DNA of 64,000 nt from Cafeteria roenbergensis (GCA_008330645.1 VLTN01000011.1:592919-656918); one strand, 5' to 3'; positions 40,802 through 53,600 are shown, counted from the stretch's first letter. Notes: generated from the sequence alone by a model not told the origin. A program made the numbers and translations.

Positions 40802-43800
40802 ATGGAGGCCGATGCCGCCGATGCCGCGTCCCGCAGCAGGGCAGCGGCCGAGGCCAAGGTCAACGAGCTTGAGCGGGAGCGGATGGTCACGGAGCGAGCG
40901 TGAGAGCGGGCTGTTTCGGTTCCGGCGTCACTGCCGGCGCGCCTCGAGCGGCCCGCCGTCGCTCCCACGAGTCGCGACCATCAAGCCTTGTGCCGCGCGG
41001 CCCGTGGGTGTTCCCTTTCTCGCAGAGTCGCCGTCGAGCAGGCGCGGGTAGAGGAGCTCAACGCGCGGCTGGCGGCCCTTAACGTGAGCGGCGCGCGCGG
41101 TCTCGGCCGGCCCCGGCTGCCCAAGCTGCCTGGGGCCGGCACCGCCGTGACAACGCTTGGAGGCGCCCTCAGACACGCTTGGATGGTGACTTTGCGTCGA
41201 GCGGGGCGTGCGCACCTGGGGGCCGTGGCCGTGCTTCGCCCCGCCGGCACTCCGCCGCTGCAGCGTCGTTTGCCGTTGCGACCGTCTTCCGCGCGCCTGG
41301 CCGCTCTTTCCGCCTCCCCACGCGCAGGCTGGCCTGAATGCCGAGGCCAAGAAGCTGCGCGACTTCGGCCCGGAGCGGTCCGTGGTCCGCAACATGGGGG
41401 CGAACGAGGTGCACCGGCAGCTGAGGCGCGAGCGACTGAACCGCATCAGGTTTCTGGTCGACCGCCGCCAGCGGCTGCTGCTGATTCACGACAAGACTGC
41501 CACCGCCATCGAGCGCATCCGAAAGTCAATCAACAACAAGAGGCTGACGCAGGTGCAGACCCGCGGTGCGTTCGAGCGCAAGCAGACGGAACTCGAGGTC
41601 CGGAGGCACAAGCTCGTGCTCTGTCTCGAGGCCGCAAACGCCGCGGACGAGGAGCGCAAGGAGGCCACGCAGCGCCGCATGGCGGCTCTGGACGAGGAGG
41701 ACGCCGCCCTTGCTGTTAGTCTGGCTGCCTCGACGCCGGGAGCCGGGCCGCTGTCGCTACCGCCTCCGCTGCAGCGCCCGTCAGCGCCTGGCTTGCCTCC
41801 CCGCCAGGAGCGCCCGGGCAGACCCGACCCAGCCACGCCCGCTCCGACCCAGCAACGCCCGCTCCGACCCAGCAACGCCCGCTCCGACCCAGCAACGCCC
41901 GCTCCGACCCAGCCACGCCCGCTCCGACCCAGCCACGCCCGCCCCGGCCCTGCCACGCCCGCCCCGGCCCTGCCACGCCCGCCCCGGCCCTGCCACGCCC
42001 GCCCCGGCCCTGCCACGCCCGCCCCGGCCCTGCCACGCCCGCTCCGACCCTGCCACGCCCGCCCCGGCCCTGCCACGCCCGCTCCGACCCTGCCACGCCC
42101 GCTCCGACCCTGCCACGCCCGCTCCGACCCAGCAACGCCTGCCCCGGCCCTGCCACGCCCGCCCCGGCCCTGCCACGCCCGCCCCGGCCCTGCCACGCCC
42201 GCCCCGGCCCTGCCACGCCCGCCCCGGCCCTGCCACGCCCGCTCCGACCCAGCCACGCCTGCCCCGACCCAGCAACGCCCGCTCCGACCCAGCAACGCCC
42301 GCTCCGACCCAGCCACGCCCGCTCCGACCCAGCAACGCCTGCCCCGGCCCTGCCACGCCCGCCCCGGCCCTGCCACGCCCGCCCCGGCCCTGCCACGCCC
42401 GCCCCGGCCCTGCCACGCCCGCCCCGACCCTGCCACGCCCGCCCCGGCCCTGCCACGCCCGCCCCGGCCCTGCCACGCCCGCTCCGACCCAGCAACGCCC
42501 GCCCCGGCCCTGCCACGCCCGCCCCGGCCCTGCCACGCCCGCCCCGGCTCTGCCACGCCCGCCCCGGCCCTGCCACGCCCGCCCCGGCCCTGCCACGCCC
42601 GCCCCGACCCTGCCACGCCCGGCCCGGCCCTGCCACGCCCGCCCCGGCCCTGCCACGCCCGCCCCGGCCCTGCCACGCCCGCCCCGGCCCTGCCACGCCC
42701 GCTCCGACCCAGCAACGCCTGCCCCGGCCCTGCCACGCCCGCCCCGGCCCTGCCACGCCCGCCCCGGCCCTGCCACGCCCGCCCCGGCCCTGCCACGCCC
42801 GCCCCGGCCCTGCCACGCTTTCCACCCGCCCACCCTGCACGCAGGCCTACGAGAAGGAGAAGACGACCCTTGACGAGGAGACTGGCCGCCTGCTCCGAGC
42901 GCTCGCAGGCAGGAAGACCTCGCAAGAGCGACGCGCCGAGGCGGAAGGATCACAGCACTTTGTCGGCGAGCTTCCCATCGACATGGAGCGCGAGATCAAG
43001 GCGGAGATCCAGCAGAGCGAGCGCCTGGCAGAGCTTGAGCGGAAACGAAGTGAGACTTGTTCGGGCAGAGCCAGGGGCCGGAAGCCGCTGACGCGCGCGC
43101 ACGGAACCCGGAGCGCATCCGCTGCCGATACCTCCCCCCGCGCCTCCCCGCGCTGGCCGATTGCCCCCGCCCCTCCGCGCCCCTCCCGCCTCGCCCCGCA
43201 GTCGATGAGGCGCAGAAGGAGATCGAGAAGGTGGAGGGCACGCTGAAGGAGCTGTGCGACCGCATCGGGGTGGAGTCCTGGGAGCAGGCCGTGGAGTGGT
43301 GGCTGGGGCGCGCCGAGGCGCAGCTGGCTCTGACCCGCCGCATCAACATGGTGGACGAGGAGATCGCGCAGATGGAGGAGCGGCTCACCGAGGCGGAGCG
43401 CGGAAAGCGCCGCTTCCTGCGCACGCAGCGGCGGACGCACAGCGTGCGGCAGCGGGAGCTTACCGCGCGCCTCCACGCGGCCAAGCTGGTGGCCGAGGAG
43501 GCCTGGCGGGTGCAGGAGCGGGTTGACGAGGCTGCCAAAATGACCGATGCCATCGGCTCTGCCGTGGAAGGGGCCTTTTACGCGGTCGAGTGCAACCGCC
43601 TGCCGGAGTTTCGGGAGGCGCTCGCGACCGTGTACATGTCTAGCAGACAGCGCGGCCACGCGGGCGGCGGCTTGCGGGCGCCGCAGCGGGCGCAGGCTGG
43701 CGAGGGCGGCGCCCCTGCTCCTGAGGGCGCTGTTGCGCATCCGGGGCGCGGCTCCGGCGTGTCCAGGCTCCTGCAGCGGCGCACGTCGCTGTTCCGGCCT

Positions 43801-46800
43801 GGGCGGCTGCAGCAGAGCGAGGAGGAGCGGCTGGAGTCGCTCCTGGCGCGGTTTGCCGACCAGATTGACGACGAGGTGGTGGCAGAGGCCGACGAGGCGG
43901 AGGCGCTGGCGCTGGCGGCGGAGGGGGCCAAGCTGGAGACTGAGGAGGAGGCTGAGGGGAGGAGGGCTGCGGCGCTCGCGTCGGCGGGCGTGGGCGGCGA
44001 CTTTGTTGCGGACGAGGAGGAGGAGGAGGAGGAGACGGCGGGGAAAGAGGCGGGGGAGGGCAAGGGTGTCGACGAGGCCGCGGGCGGCGACGGCGACGGT
44101 GGGCGGGAGGCCAAGGACGCAGACGACGCAGGCGGCGAGCGCCGGCCGAGACAGCGGAAGCGGCGGAGGCACGCGGCGGTGGAGCGGCTGCTGGGCCGGC
44201 GCGAGGATGCTCAGCCTGGCGGCGTGCACCAGATGATCGAGATGCTGCGGGCGGGCTGCACCAGCGAGACGATGCTCCAGTACCTGGAGGCCGTGGAGCG
44301 CACCACAGCGACGCTGGTGGCGGAGCTGGCTCGGCTGCGGCCGGAGACGGTGGACGCCCGGCCGCCGTCGGCCCTCGTGTCCGAGGTGGAGCTTGAGGCT
44401 TCGGACGACGGCGAACGCGGCGCGAGCCCTGCCGCCGCGACGCCCGGCCAGGCCGACGGCGAGGGTCCCAGGAGCCCCGGTGTGCCGGAGCGCAGCGGCG
44501 CCTCGAGCGCGCTTGCCGGGCCGTCCCGCTCCCTTCGCGCTCCCGGCGCGGGGCTCGGCAGCCACAGCATGGCGGCGCTTCCGAGCGCCGTGCGGGGTGC
44601 GGGGCGGTCCCAGCTGGGGGGCACGGCCCCGCTGGGCGGCGGGGTGCGGGGCGCGTCCGGCGCGCGTCGGCGGGCTCGGCCAAGCACGGGATTCGGCGCG
44701 CTCGACGACCAAGGCCCAGCGTTTGTGCGCATGGGCAGGGCGTGGGGCACGCCACTCACGCTTCGCGTGAAGCCGCCGTCCGTGAAGCGCGGCAAGGCGC
44801 GGTCGCGGGCGGAGCGGGAGGCGGAGGCGCTGAAGGAGTTGGCCTCGCACGCTCGCAGGGGCTCCGACCTGCCCGACTCGGCGATCCTGCGTGTGTTGCG
44901 GGCAGCCAAGCGGGAGGCGGAGGGCGCTGGCGGCGGACTGGCGGGCAGCTCGTCGGAGAGCAGCGACGAGGACGACGACGCCATCAGCCTCGAGTCGGGC
45001 GCGGCGCCCGCCCCGCAAGGCATCGTGTTCCAGCGGGCGTCCGTGGCTCCCGTGGAGGTGGACGGGCCGGCGGCGCCCCGCTCGGCGGGCCAGCGGCGGG
45101 GGTCCATCTCCCTGGTGCCGCAGACGCCCGGCACAGCCAGCTCGGCAGCCCCCGCCCTGTTCGGGGCGCCGGGGCCCGGGCTGCGCATCACCTCCCCGCC
45201 CTCGCCCGCGCTGGTGCCGGTGGGCTCCAGGGCGCGCGCCCACACGCCGGACAGCTCCGCCCATGGGCAGAGCAACGTGAGCCCTCTGCCGTCCCGCGGC
45301 GCGGTTCGGCGCATGGCGTCGGGGCGGCTGGGGGCGGCGGGCTCGCTCACCCCGCTTGGCGGCGTTGCGCCGCCCCCTAGCGCGGACGGCGGCTTGGAAG
45401 CGGCGGCTGGGTGGGCCCCGCCCAGCCCCGGCTCGACAGTGGGTAGGGACGGTGCCGCCACTCCCAGCGACACCCCGTCCGGCGTCGCGGCAAGGCTGCT
45501 AGCCACGGGCAGCAAATACACCGGCGCCCCGCGCAAGGCCATGTCCCCGCTCGACGCCAAGGGCGGTGCTGGGGCCATGCAGCGGGCATCCCGGGTGATC
45601 GTCGACCGCGCCGGCTCGACGCGGGACCTGGCCGAGTCACTTCGGCTCCGGTCGATGAGCGAGGCGGCGGCGGGCCCGCCGCCGCCTTCAGGCTCGGCCT
45701 TCGGGGGCGGTATCGTGGCATTGGAGCGGAACCGCTCCGCCTCAGAGGCGGGCGATGCCGCGGGCGGCAGGGCGCCGCTGGGCACGGGCATCGACGAGGA
45801 CGCCGTGGGTTCGGACAGCGAGGGCCTGCTGACGGCGCGGCACTCGGGCGGCGCCTCTGGCGGCTCTGCGGCAGTGGCGGCGCCCGCGGGCGCGTTCAGC
45901 CCCGCTGCCACGCGCTCCACCTCCCACCGCCGCAGCCACGTCGGGGGCCAGCTGCCGCTGTCGATCGTGCCGCAGAAGCGCTTCGCCCACGCCAGGCGGC
46001 CGGTGCAGCCGGAGACGCTGGTGCTGCCAACGCCCGGCGGGCGGGCCGGCCCGGTACAGTTCCCCCCGCCGGCCGCCGTCGACGAGCGGGAGGGAACCAC
46101 GATGCGCCGCCTGCCCAGCGAGACCCCGCTGGGGTCGGGGAGGGCTCTCGCGCCACTTCCCCGCAGGAGCGCGCGCGGATCCGCACCGCCCCAGGGCGAG
46201 CTTCGCATCATCGCCAAGCCCACGCTGCACCTGCACAAGCAGTTCCGGCACCTGCCCGAGGACCCCGACTTGCCCTCGCCGGTCGTCGGGCAGACGCCGC
46301 TTGGGCCGGGGGAGTTGGGGCTGGGCGACGATGAGTCGGCGGTCTTCTCGCCCGAGAGGGTGGGCCACCGGCCTGCCGGCAGCAGCGGCAGCGCGGCCAT
46401 GGGGAGCGCGCGCGGCGAGCCCGCAGGCGCGCCGGAGGGGGGGCGCTGGGAGCGGCGCGGAACCTTCGCGGAGCGGGGTGATATCTCCCGCGCTGGCGGC
46501 CGCGGGGACGACGAGACGTCCGTCACGGAGCTGGCAGGGGCCATTTCCGCAGAGCTGCGCCGCTCTCAGGACGAGCAGCGGCCGGTGGTGCGGGTCGTAC
46601 GCCCCGGGATCGACAGGACAACTGGCACCACGACAGCCAAGCCATCGTCCCGCGGTTTTGGCGGCAGCGGGCCTCGGCGCAGCTCCGGCTCGACGAGCAG
46701 GCACCGCCCTGCCACCAGGGGCTTGGCAGCCAAGCCCGAGGCCAAGGAGGCGGAGGGTCTCGCCAGAAGCTCAGCCATGGAGGGCTCTGCTCACAGGGGC

Positions 46801-47430
46801 ATGGAGGCGGAGGCGGACGCGGAGGCGGCACGCACCCACAGCCCCATGCGGTCAAGCAAGGGCAAGCAGCGGAAGCGCAAGCCCGCGAAGCGCGCCCGGA
46901 GCAGGAAGGGAAAGCCGTCCGCCTCGGATGACGTGGCAGCGGCGTTCGCTGCCGACGCGGCAGGCGCCAAGGCGGACGTCGACGACCTGCTCGGCCGTGC
47001 CGGGGAGAAGCATCGCTCGGCCGTGGGCGCGTTCATGCGCGACGTGGACGGCGGGGGCGCGCGCAGGTCGCGGCGGCGCGCTGCAGACGCCACGGGCGGC
47101 GGCAATCGCTTGAGTCAGGCGGGAGGGCGTGACGCGCGCGCCTTTGCCGTGTCCACGGCCGGCCTGGGCACCAGCAAGGCCGCCGCGATGCAGCAGGGCG
47201 GGGCAGGCGGCGCCGAGCAGGGCATTGCCGCCCTGGGGAGCGTGGCGGCCACCCTGTCCAGCCAGCTGGTTGAGCAGGACATCGCGCGCATGGCTCAGGC
47301 GGCGCGCGCGCGGCGCACCCAGCAGCACAGGGCCGACGCCCACTTGCTGGCCGAGTCGGTCGACGCCGGCTTCGGCTCTTCCATGGCATCCACTGTGGCG
47401 ACGTCGCTTGGGCGGCCGAGCAGGGCGTGA
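40802..47430 (+). CDS. Outer dynein arm docking-complex coiled-coil protein (ODAD1/CCDC114/CCDC63 type)
   Basis: Five exons, 40802-40899, 41026-41083, 41328-41714, 42845-43049 and 43202-47430, give 1658 residues. The first 400 residues are long coiled coil (VNELERERMVTER, VEQARVEELNARLAALN, ERIRKSINNKRLTQVQTRGA). The block KRIDEAQKEIEKVEGTLKEL, CDRIGVESWEQAVEWWL, LTRRINMVDEEIAQMEERL follows the conserved motif of CCDC63/CCDC114 and algal ODA1 (YEEAFxxI..., TGVxDxDELVxxF, FxLFNYVNELNxEI). These proteins anchor outer dynein arms on axonemal doublets, so a motile flagellum is implied. After about residue 560 the protein is a long Ala/Gly/Ser/Arg-rich tail, unusual for the family. Intron 3 holds a 1-kb minisatellite and has the only non-GTGAG donor (GTTAGT). 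The last exon may contain undetected introns. Confidence 0.75.
41821..42817. repeat. 20-bp minisatellite, about 50 copies, in an intron
   Basis: The array keeps perfect 20-bp register for 1 kb. Two main unit types alternate in blocks, GCCCCGGCCCTGCCACGCCC and GCTCCGACCCAGCAACGCCC, plus hybrids. No indels are seen. It fills intron 3 (41715-42844) of the dynein docking gene and stays open in several frames on both strands, producing large false ORFs. Confidence 0.97.
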
Positions 47431-47464
47431 GTGTGCGAGCGAGGCGACCCCCGCCGTCGCAAGC

Positions 47465-47501
47465 GCATGCGCGTGTTCGTGTGTGCGGGTGTGTGCGCGC
47501 G
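47465..47501 (+). promoter_or_regulatory. TG-rich tract after the dynein docking gene
   Basis: GCGTGTTCGTGTGTGCGGGT continuing GTGTGCGCGC, starting about 35 bases after the stop codon. Confidence 0.4.
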
Positions 47502-47595
47502 CGAGCTTGCCATTGCACGGCGGCGGGCTGCGGGGCACATGAATCGACCCTGCACTGAACGTCCTGACGAGGCATCATCCCACGCGACGCCCTCC

Positions 47596-47640
47596 GCCAC
47601 ACCCACACCCGCACAAGCTGCAACTCTGCACGCACAAACC
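47596..47640 (-). promoter_or_regulatory. TG-rich tract after MTHFR
   Basis: On the minus strand, TTGTGCGTGC, then CTTGTGCGGGTGTGGGTGTG, about 30-70 bases after the MTHFR stop. The two convergent genes each have their own tract on their own strand, separated by about 95 bp. Confidence 0.4.
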
Positions 47641-47667
47641 ATATGTCACTTCGACCCTGAGCACGCT

Positions 47668-50282
47668 TCAAGCTTTGACCGTCGCCACGGCCGCCCCAGA
47701 CGCAGCTGCCGACGCAGCACCGGCCGCACCTGGCGCCGCCGTGGCTGCAAGGTAGCGGGGCGCCGCGAGCCCTGCCGGCTGCAGGCTCGAGGCCACGGAG
47801 CCTGCCAGGACCGTGCGCATCTCCAGCTCGCGGACGCGGCGGCGGAGGGCTGCCACCTCCCCCTCGGCCCGGGCGGCGCGCTCGGCCTGGAACTCCAGGT
47901 CCTTGGACTGGCGCGCCACGTGCGACTGCAGGGCCTCGGCTCGCTCGCGGAGGGCCCTGTTCTCCGCCTCGGCCGCCAGCACGGCGGCGCGCAGCTGGTC
48001 GGTGGACATGGCCTTGGTGGCGGCGTGCTTGAACACGGAGAAGATATCGCTCTCGGGCTCCGCGTAGTCGTTGTCCACTACGTTGACCAGCAGCCAGGTG
48101 CTGCGGATGCGCTCGATGACCTCTCGGGCCCGGACGGAAGCCTCGTCGTCCCCAGGGTAGGCAGAGGCCCACTGGGAGCGCCAGAGCTCGAAGGCCTCGT
48201 CCTTCCAGACGCGGAACGACACCGGGTCCACCACCGTGGGCTGCAGGATTTCGCGGCCGGGAAAGACCCCCCAAGTGACGGCAGTGGCGCGCGTGCGGTC
48301 GGTGTTGATGTGCTCCTCGCCAGCCAGGTTCATGGCGTGGTAGGTGAGGGAGGGGAAGGCGGGCATGGCCTTGCGAAGGTGTTCCCACTGCTCCGGGCTG
48401 ACGAAGAACTCGATGTAGGCCTTCTGGAAGACGACGCCGTCGTCGCCGCCCCACCCGACCTTGGGGTCTGTGGAGGGCGCCCCGTTCACGCGCGGCTGGG
48501 AGTTGATGGTCAGGAACCCGTGGCTGTTCATCCAGCGCAAGTTGTCGGCGATGGCCCCGGCTTCGTCGGCCAGCGGGGTGTCGCACCACGGGAGCTGGGG
48601 CACCTTTCCGCGCACGAAGTCCACAAAGACCCTTCTCACGTCCGCCTCGTCCTTGGGGCAGCCCCAGATGGCCTCCCGCTTGACCTTGGGGCGCTTGAAC
48701 GCGAGGTAGTAGTCGGTGATCTCGCCGTAGGCCGGGCTGCGGAAGTCCCCCCAGCGGCCGTTGGGGAACTCGTCCCACTCGGACGTGCGCGCCAGGTACG
48801 ACGCCGCACGGTTCGACCAGAAGATGGGCCGGACTTCGTCCTTGGAGCGGGCTGGGCCGCTGGCCGCCCAGGGCGCCTCCCGCTCGTGGGCCTTGGGCAC
48901 CAGGTCCAGCTGGTCCAGCACCGCGGAGATGGAGGCGGAGAGGTTCATGGTGTAAAAGTGCAGGCAGCGCCCGCCCGCGGCCAGAATCCTGCGGCAAGCG
49001 GCCACAGCATCGTCCACGCCGAGGTCCTTCACGGCCTCGTCGTTGTCGCGCACCTCGCGCACCGCCTCCATCAGCTCGGGGGGCACTGCCGTCTTGCACC
49101 ACTTGGTGAACTTTGCAAAGCCGCGGTAGTTCTGAATGGGCATGTACCCGGGCAGCATCTCGGCGGTGATGCCGGCCGCCTTGCACCTCCGGTCGAACTC
49201 GAGGTAGCGGTCGACGTCGTAGAAGAACTGGGTGATGATGAAGTCCGAGCCGGCGTCGACCTTGTCCTTGAGGCGCCGCAGGTCGAGGTCGCGAGCCTTC
49301 TCGGAGGGCGGAAGGTCCGGGTTGTTCCAGCACTCGGTGTGAGCCTCCGGGTACGCGGCCACGGCGACGCAGAAGTAGTCGCCGTGCTCCTCGCGGATGA
49401 GCCGGACCAGTTCCACGGCGTTGCGCAGGCCGCCCTCGCACGGGGTCCACTTGTCCTGACCAATGGGAGGGTCGCCGCGCAGCGCAAGAATGTTGCGGAT
49501 GCCGGCCTCCCGGCAGCGCCGCAGCACGCGCTTGAGGTCTTCCACGGGAAGGTGGCACGTCAGGTGCAGCAGCACGTCGATGCCGAACTCGCGCTGCACG
49601 TGCGCCCCGATGCGGAGCCACAGCAGCTCGTCAGTGAACGCGGAGCGCCACGTGAGCGTAACGAATGTGGGCCGCAGCCGGAAGGTCATGCCCTCGATGC
49701 GCGCCAGCAGGTTGTCGACCCCCTTCGATGTCTGCGGAGGCAGGAAGCCAACGGCAACGCAACGCAGCACGGATTGGGGCTGCGGCCGGCGCGCGAAACG
49801 AGCCAACACTCCCTTCGCGCGCTCAGCGCGCGTCTGCCGCCTGGCCACGCCCTCCCCCCACGCCCGCCGGCGACCAGTCGCGAGCGGCGCAAGCGCAAGC
49901 ACGCGCGCACTGTGAGCAATCGTGGAGCGGGAAGCAGCAGCTGGGGGCCTGCGCTCTGCCTCCCGGCAGTTGCGCTTGGTGTCTGGGAGCCGTGAGCTGG
50001 CGAGCCAAGCTGCAAGTGGCTCCTCCGGAACGGGCGGCCGCGCCAGCAGTCGCAGCCGGATCCAGGCGCCCGCGCCGCGGGCCTCACCTTTGCGGGGAAG
50101 AACTCCAGGCTGACGGTGGTGCCGCCCGCCGCGTGCACCTCGCGGATGCGGTCGATAATCTTGTTGCCCGGCGGGCCGCACGGGATGGTGGTGCCCTCCA
50201 CCATGCGCACGCCGCCAGCGGGCGCTGCCGGGCGAGAGCCCGCTCCAGAGGGTGCAGCCGCCTCAGCTGCCGCGCTTGCCAT
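47668..50282 (-). CDS. MTHFR: Methylenetetrahydrofolate reductase
   Basis: Exon 1 (50282-50088) ends with VSLEFFPAK, which carries the catalytic Glu of the FAD-dependent barrel; exon 2 (49731-47668) starts TSKGVDNLLARIEGM. Total 752 residues. The N-terminal catalytic domain shows PTFVTLTW, HLTCHLPVEDLKRVL, ILALRGDPP, and DFIITQFFYDVDRYLEF. The eukaryotic regulatory SAM-binding half follows (FWSNRAASYLARTSEWDEFP, NGRWGDFRSPAYGE, INSQPRVNG, WGVFPGREILQPTVVD). The enzyme makes 5-methyl-THF for methionine synthesis and is inhibited by SAM in other eukaryotes. An extra C-terminal coiled coil (about residues 640-705, e.g. ENRALRERAEALQSHVARQ) and an Ala-rich tail are not standard. It is divergent from CWC22 across 384 bp. 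Confidence 0.96.
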
Positions 50283-50666
50283 CGGTCCTGGGTCCTGCCA
50301 ACCGGAAGGCGCCGAGGCTGAGCCGCCGGGTGCCACGACGCACGGCAGCGACCCTCGTTGCGCACCTGCCAACTCAGCTCTGCCGATGCGCCCCAACTAT
50401 GGCAGAGGGTTCCGCGCAGTTGGGGCAGCGCAAAGAGTGCGAGTCCGCAATCTTCCCAACCGCGCTGCTTTTGGCGGCGCGCGCGCTGGCCGCCTGCCTG
50501 GCACTTTGCCCTCTGCGCCCGCGGCCTTTCGACCGCCCGCGCGCTGGCAACAGTCGGTCTTCCCCTGCCGAGCAGCCACTAGCCCTGTGACGGGCCCGCT
50601 CGCGCCAGTTCGCCTGCTTCGCGTCCCCGCAGCGGAACTTGCGCGCGTCGGAGTCCACAGAGAGCC
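50283..50666. other. Divergent intergenic region, MTHFR / CWC22
   Basis: Holds both promoters. No TATA-like or other clear element was recognised. Confidence 0.4.
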
Positions 50667-53600
50667 ATGGCAGACGCCTCGCCAGCCAGGTCGGGCGGCT
50701 ATGCCAGTGACGGAGCCAGCACCGCGTCGGGGGCCACCTCGTCCACAGGGTCTGGGTCTAGCGGCCCTCGCGCGGCGAGCAGGTCCCGGTCTCCAGATGC
50801 TGGCGCACGGGACGACGACCGCTGGCGCCCTTCGCGCGCCGAGGATGCGGCGAGCAGCCCCCCTGCGGCTGTCGGGCCGCGGGGCCGTGGCCGCAGCGGC
50901 CTGCGAGGGCGAAGCCCGGAGTCCGCGGAACGGCCGCCCTTGGCAGAGGCGAGCGCTCCGCGGGCCCATGGCGCTGATCCTCCGCTGGCCCCGAGCGCGC
51001 CCGCCACTGGCGCGGCCGGCACCAGCGGGCTAGGCGGTGCGGGCGCGGGGGCTGCCGCCGCAATCGCCAGGGCACGGGGGGGAGGTGTGTACCTGCCGCC
51101 GCACAAGCTGCGCGCGCAGCGGGGCGAGGTCGCCACGGACCCCAACAGCGAGGCGTACCAGCGTGTACAGTGGGAAAACCTCCGAAAGGGCATCAACGGG
51201 CTCGTGAACCGCGTTAGTGTCGCCAACGTGGCCTCCGTCGTGCCCAAGCTGCTGCACCTGAACCTGGTGCGGGGCCGGGGACTGCTTGCCAGGGCCGTCA
51301 TGAAGGCGCAGCTCGCGTCCCCCGGCTTCACGCATGTCTACGCCGCCGTGGTTTCGGTCATCAACACGCGCCTGCCCGCGGTGGGCGAGCTCCTGGTCAA
51401 GCGCGTGGTGCTGCGGTTTCGCAGGGCGTACCGCCGCAACGACAAGGTCTCCTCGGTGGCGCTTGCTCGCTTCATCGCCCACCTGGTGAACCAGGGGGTG
51501 GCCCACGAGCTGCTGGCCCTGCAGCTGGTGACGCTCCTCCTGGACAAGCCCACGGACTCCTCCGTGGAGGTGGCTGCGGCGTTTATGAAGGAGGCTGGCG
51601 CCACGCTGGTCAAGGAGGCGCCCAAGGCGGTCGCAGCGGTGTTCGAGACCCTCCGGGCCATTCTGTCCGAGGTAGCCTCGGCTCGCCGGAGCAGCGCGGC
51701 GCCTGACGCTGTTCCGGGCGACGAGACCGCGCCGGCGGCCGTGTCAACCCGCGTTCGGGTTGTCATCGAGGACGTCATGTCCGCTTACCGCACTGCGCCT
51801 CCCTTCAAGGACTTCCCTGCGCGCCTGCCTGAGCTGGACTTGGTGGAGGAGGAGGACCAGATTTGCCACGACATCGGCCTCGACGACGTCGTGGCGGCCC
51901 AGTCGGAGCTGGACGTATTTCGCCACGACCCCCAGTTCGAGGCGGGGGAACAGGCTTGGGAGGAGGCCCGAAAGGCCATTCTGGGGGACGAATCGGGCTC
52001 GGAGTCCGACGACGAGTCTGGCGGCTCCGACGACGAGGACGACGAGGACAACGAGGACGGGGCCGGCGGGGATCAGGCTCGCGCAGGCAGCGCCGGCGCG
52101 GCCAGCGACGCCGGCGACGAGAGCGAGGACGAGGGGGCGGCCGGCGCCACCATGGTGGAGGGGGCCGAGGCTGCCAGGGCCAACGCGGCGGCTGCGGCAG
52201 CGCCGCCCGTCGGTGCGTCTTCGTCGTCTTCCTCCTCTTCCTCCTCTGCTGGCGCGGCCCCCAGCGGCCAGACCCAGATCCAGGACTACACGGAGCAGGA
52301 CGTGGTGAATCTGCGCCGCACGCTCTACCTCACGATCATGAACAGCCTCGACTTCGAGGAGGGGACCCACAAGATCATGAAGCTCGACATCCCCTCCGGC
52401 CTCGAGAGCGAGGTCGCGAACATGGTGGTGGAGTGCTGCTCGCAGGAGAAGACTTTCAAGCGCTTCTACGGCCTCATGGCTGCCCGCTTCTGCCTCATCA
52501 GCCAGGTGTACCAAGACCTCTTCGTGGAGGCCTTCGCCAAGTACCTGGCGACCATCCACCGCCTGGAGCTGAACCGCCTTCGCAACGTGGCCCGCTTCTT
52601 CGCCCACCTGCTTCACTCGGACGCCATCCCCTGGACAGCCCTCTCGGTCGTGCACATCAGCGAAGCCGAGACCACCTCCAGCAGCCGCATCTTCATCAAG
52701 ATCTTGCTGCAGGAGCTGGCCTCTTACGTGGGCGTCAGCGGCCTCAAGGCCAGGTTCTTTGACCCGGACATGGCGGAGACGTTCAGGGGCCTCTTCCCCA
52801 AGGCGAACCTCCGGGACACGCGCTACAGCATCAACTACTTCACGCAGATCGGCCTCGGTGCCCTCACGGAGGAGTCGCGCCAGTGGCTCGTCGACGCGCC
52901 GCGCATCCTTGCGGAGCAGAGGGCCAAGGCGGCGGCAGAGGCGGCGGCGAATGCCCGGCGGGCGCGTTCGGACTCCTACGACTCCTACAGCTCCTACGAC
53001 TCCTACAGCTCATACGACTCGTACAGCTCATACGACTCGTACAGCTCATACGACTCGTACAGCTCCAGCGGGGGCTCGCGCAGCCCCGAGCGCGCCTCCA
53101 AGGCCGCGAAGGAGGGTATGCCGGCCTCGTCCTCTCGGCGTTCTGCGTCCGTCTCGCGCTCCCCGGCAGGCGGGGCGCGGGCAGGCCGCAGTGCTTCCCG
53201 CAGCGGCTCTCGCTCGCCTGGGTCCCGGAGTGGCAGCCTGACACCTCCGCGCCAGCGCCGCCGGGGGCGCGTCGCAAGCCGCGGCAGTGCGTCTGCCAGC
53301 CCCGAGCCCGCTCGCCACGCGCCTCCCAGCAGCCGTCGCAGCGCCAGCCCAGGCGAGTACCGCAGCGCCCGCCGCAGCGCACGGGACTCGGCTCCCGCGC
53401 GCGAACCGGCCACCGCCGCCCGCCAGCGCTTCGACAGCGATGACGAGGACGACGACCGGAGCAGTGTGGCGTCCCGCCCGCTGGCCAGCCGGGCTGCGCT
53501 GGACGCGGATGGCGACGGCGATCTATTCGCCGATGTGCGTGCCAAGGCGGGCAAGCCAGCAGCAGCGCCAGCGCCAGCGGTGGCAACAGCAAGTGCAGCG

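Noticed and set aside
40340-42817. CRISPR-like array
   Set aside because: Repeats are directly adjacent without unique spacers, and the locus is eukaryotic.
41716-42844. Long repetitive ORFs on both strands through the 20-bp array (collagen-like or Pro/Ala-rich proteins)
   Set aside because: A 20-bp unit lacking stops is open in several frames automatically. The flanking dynein-gene exons join in frame only if the array is removed.
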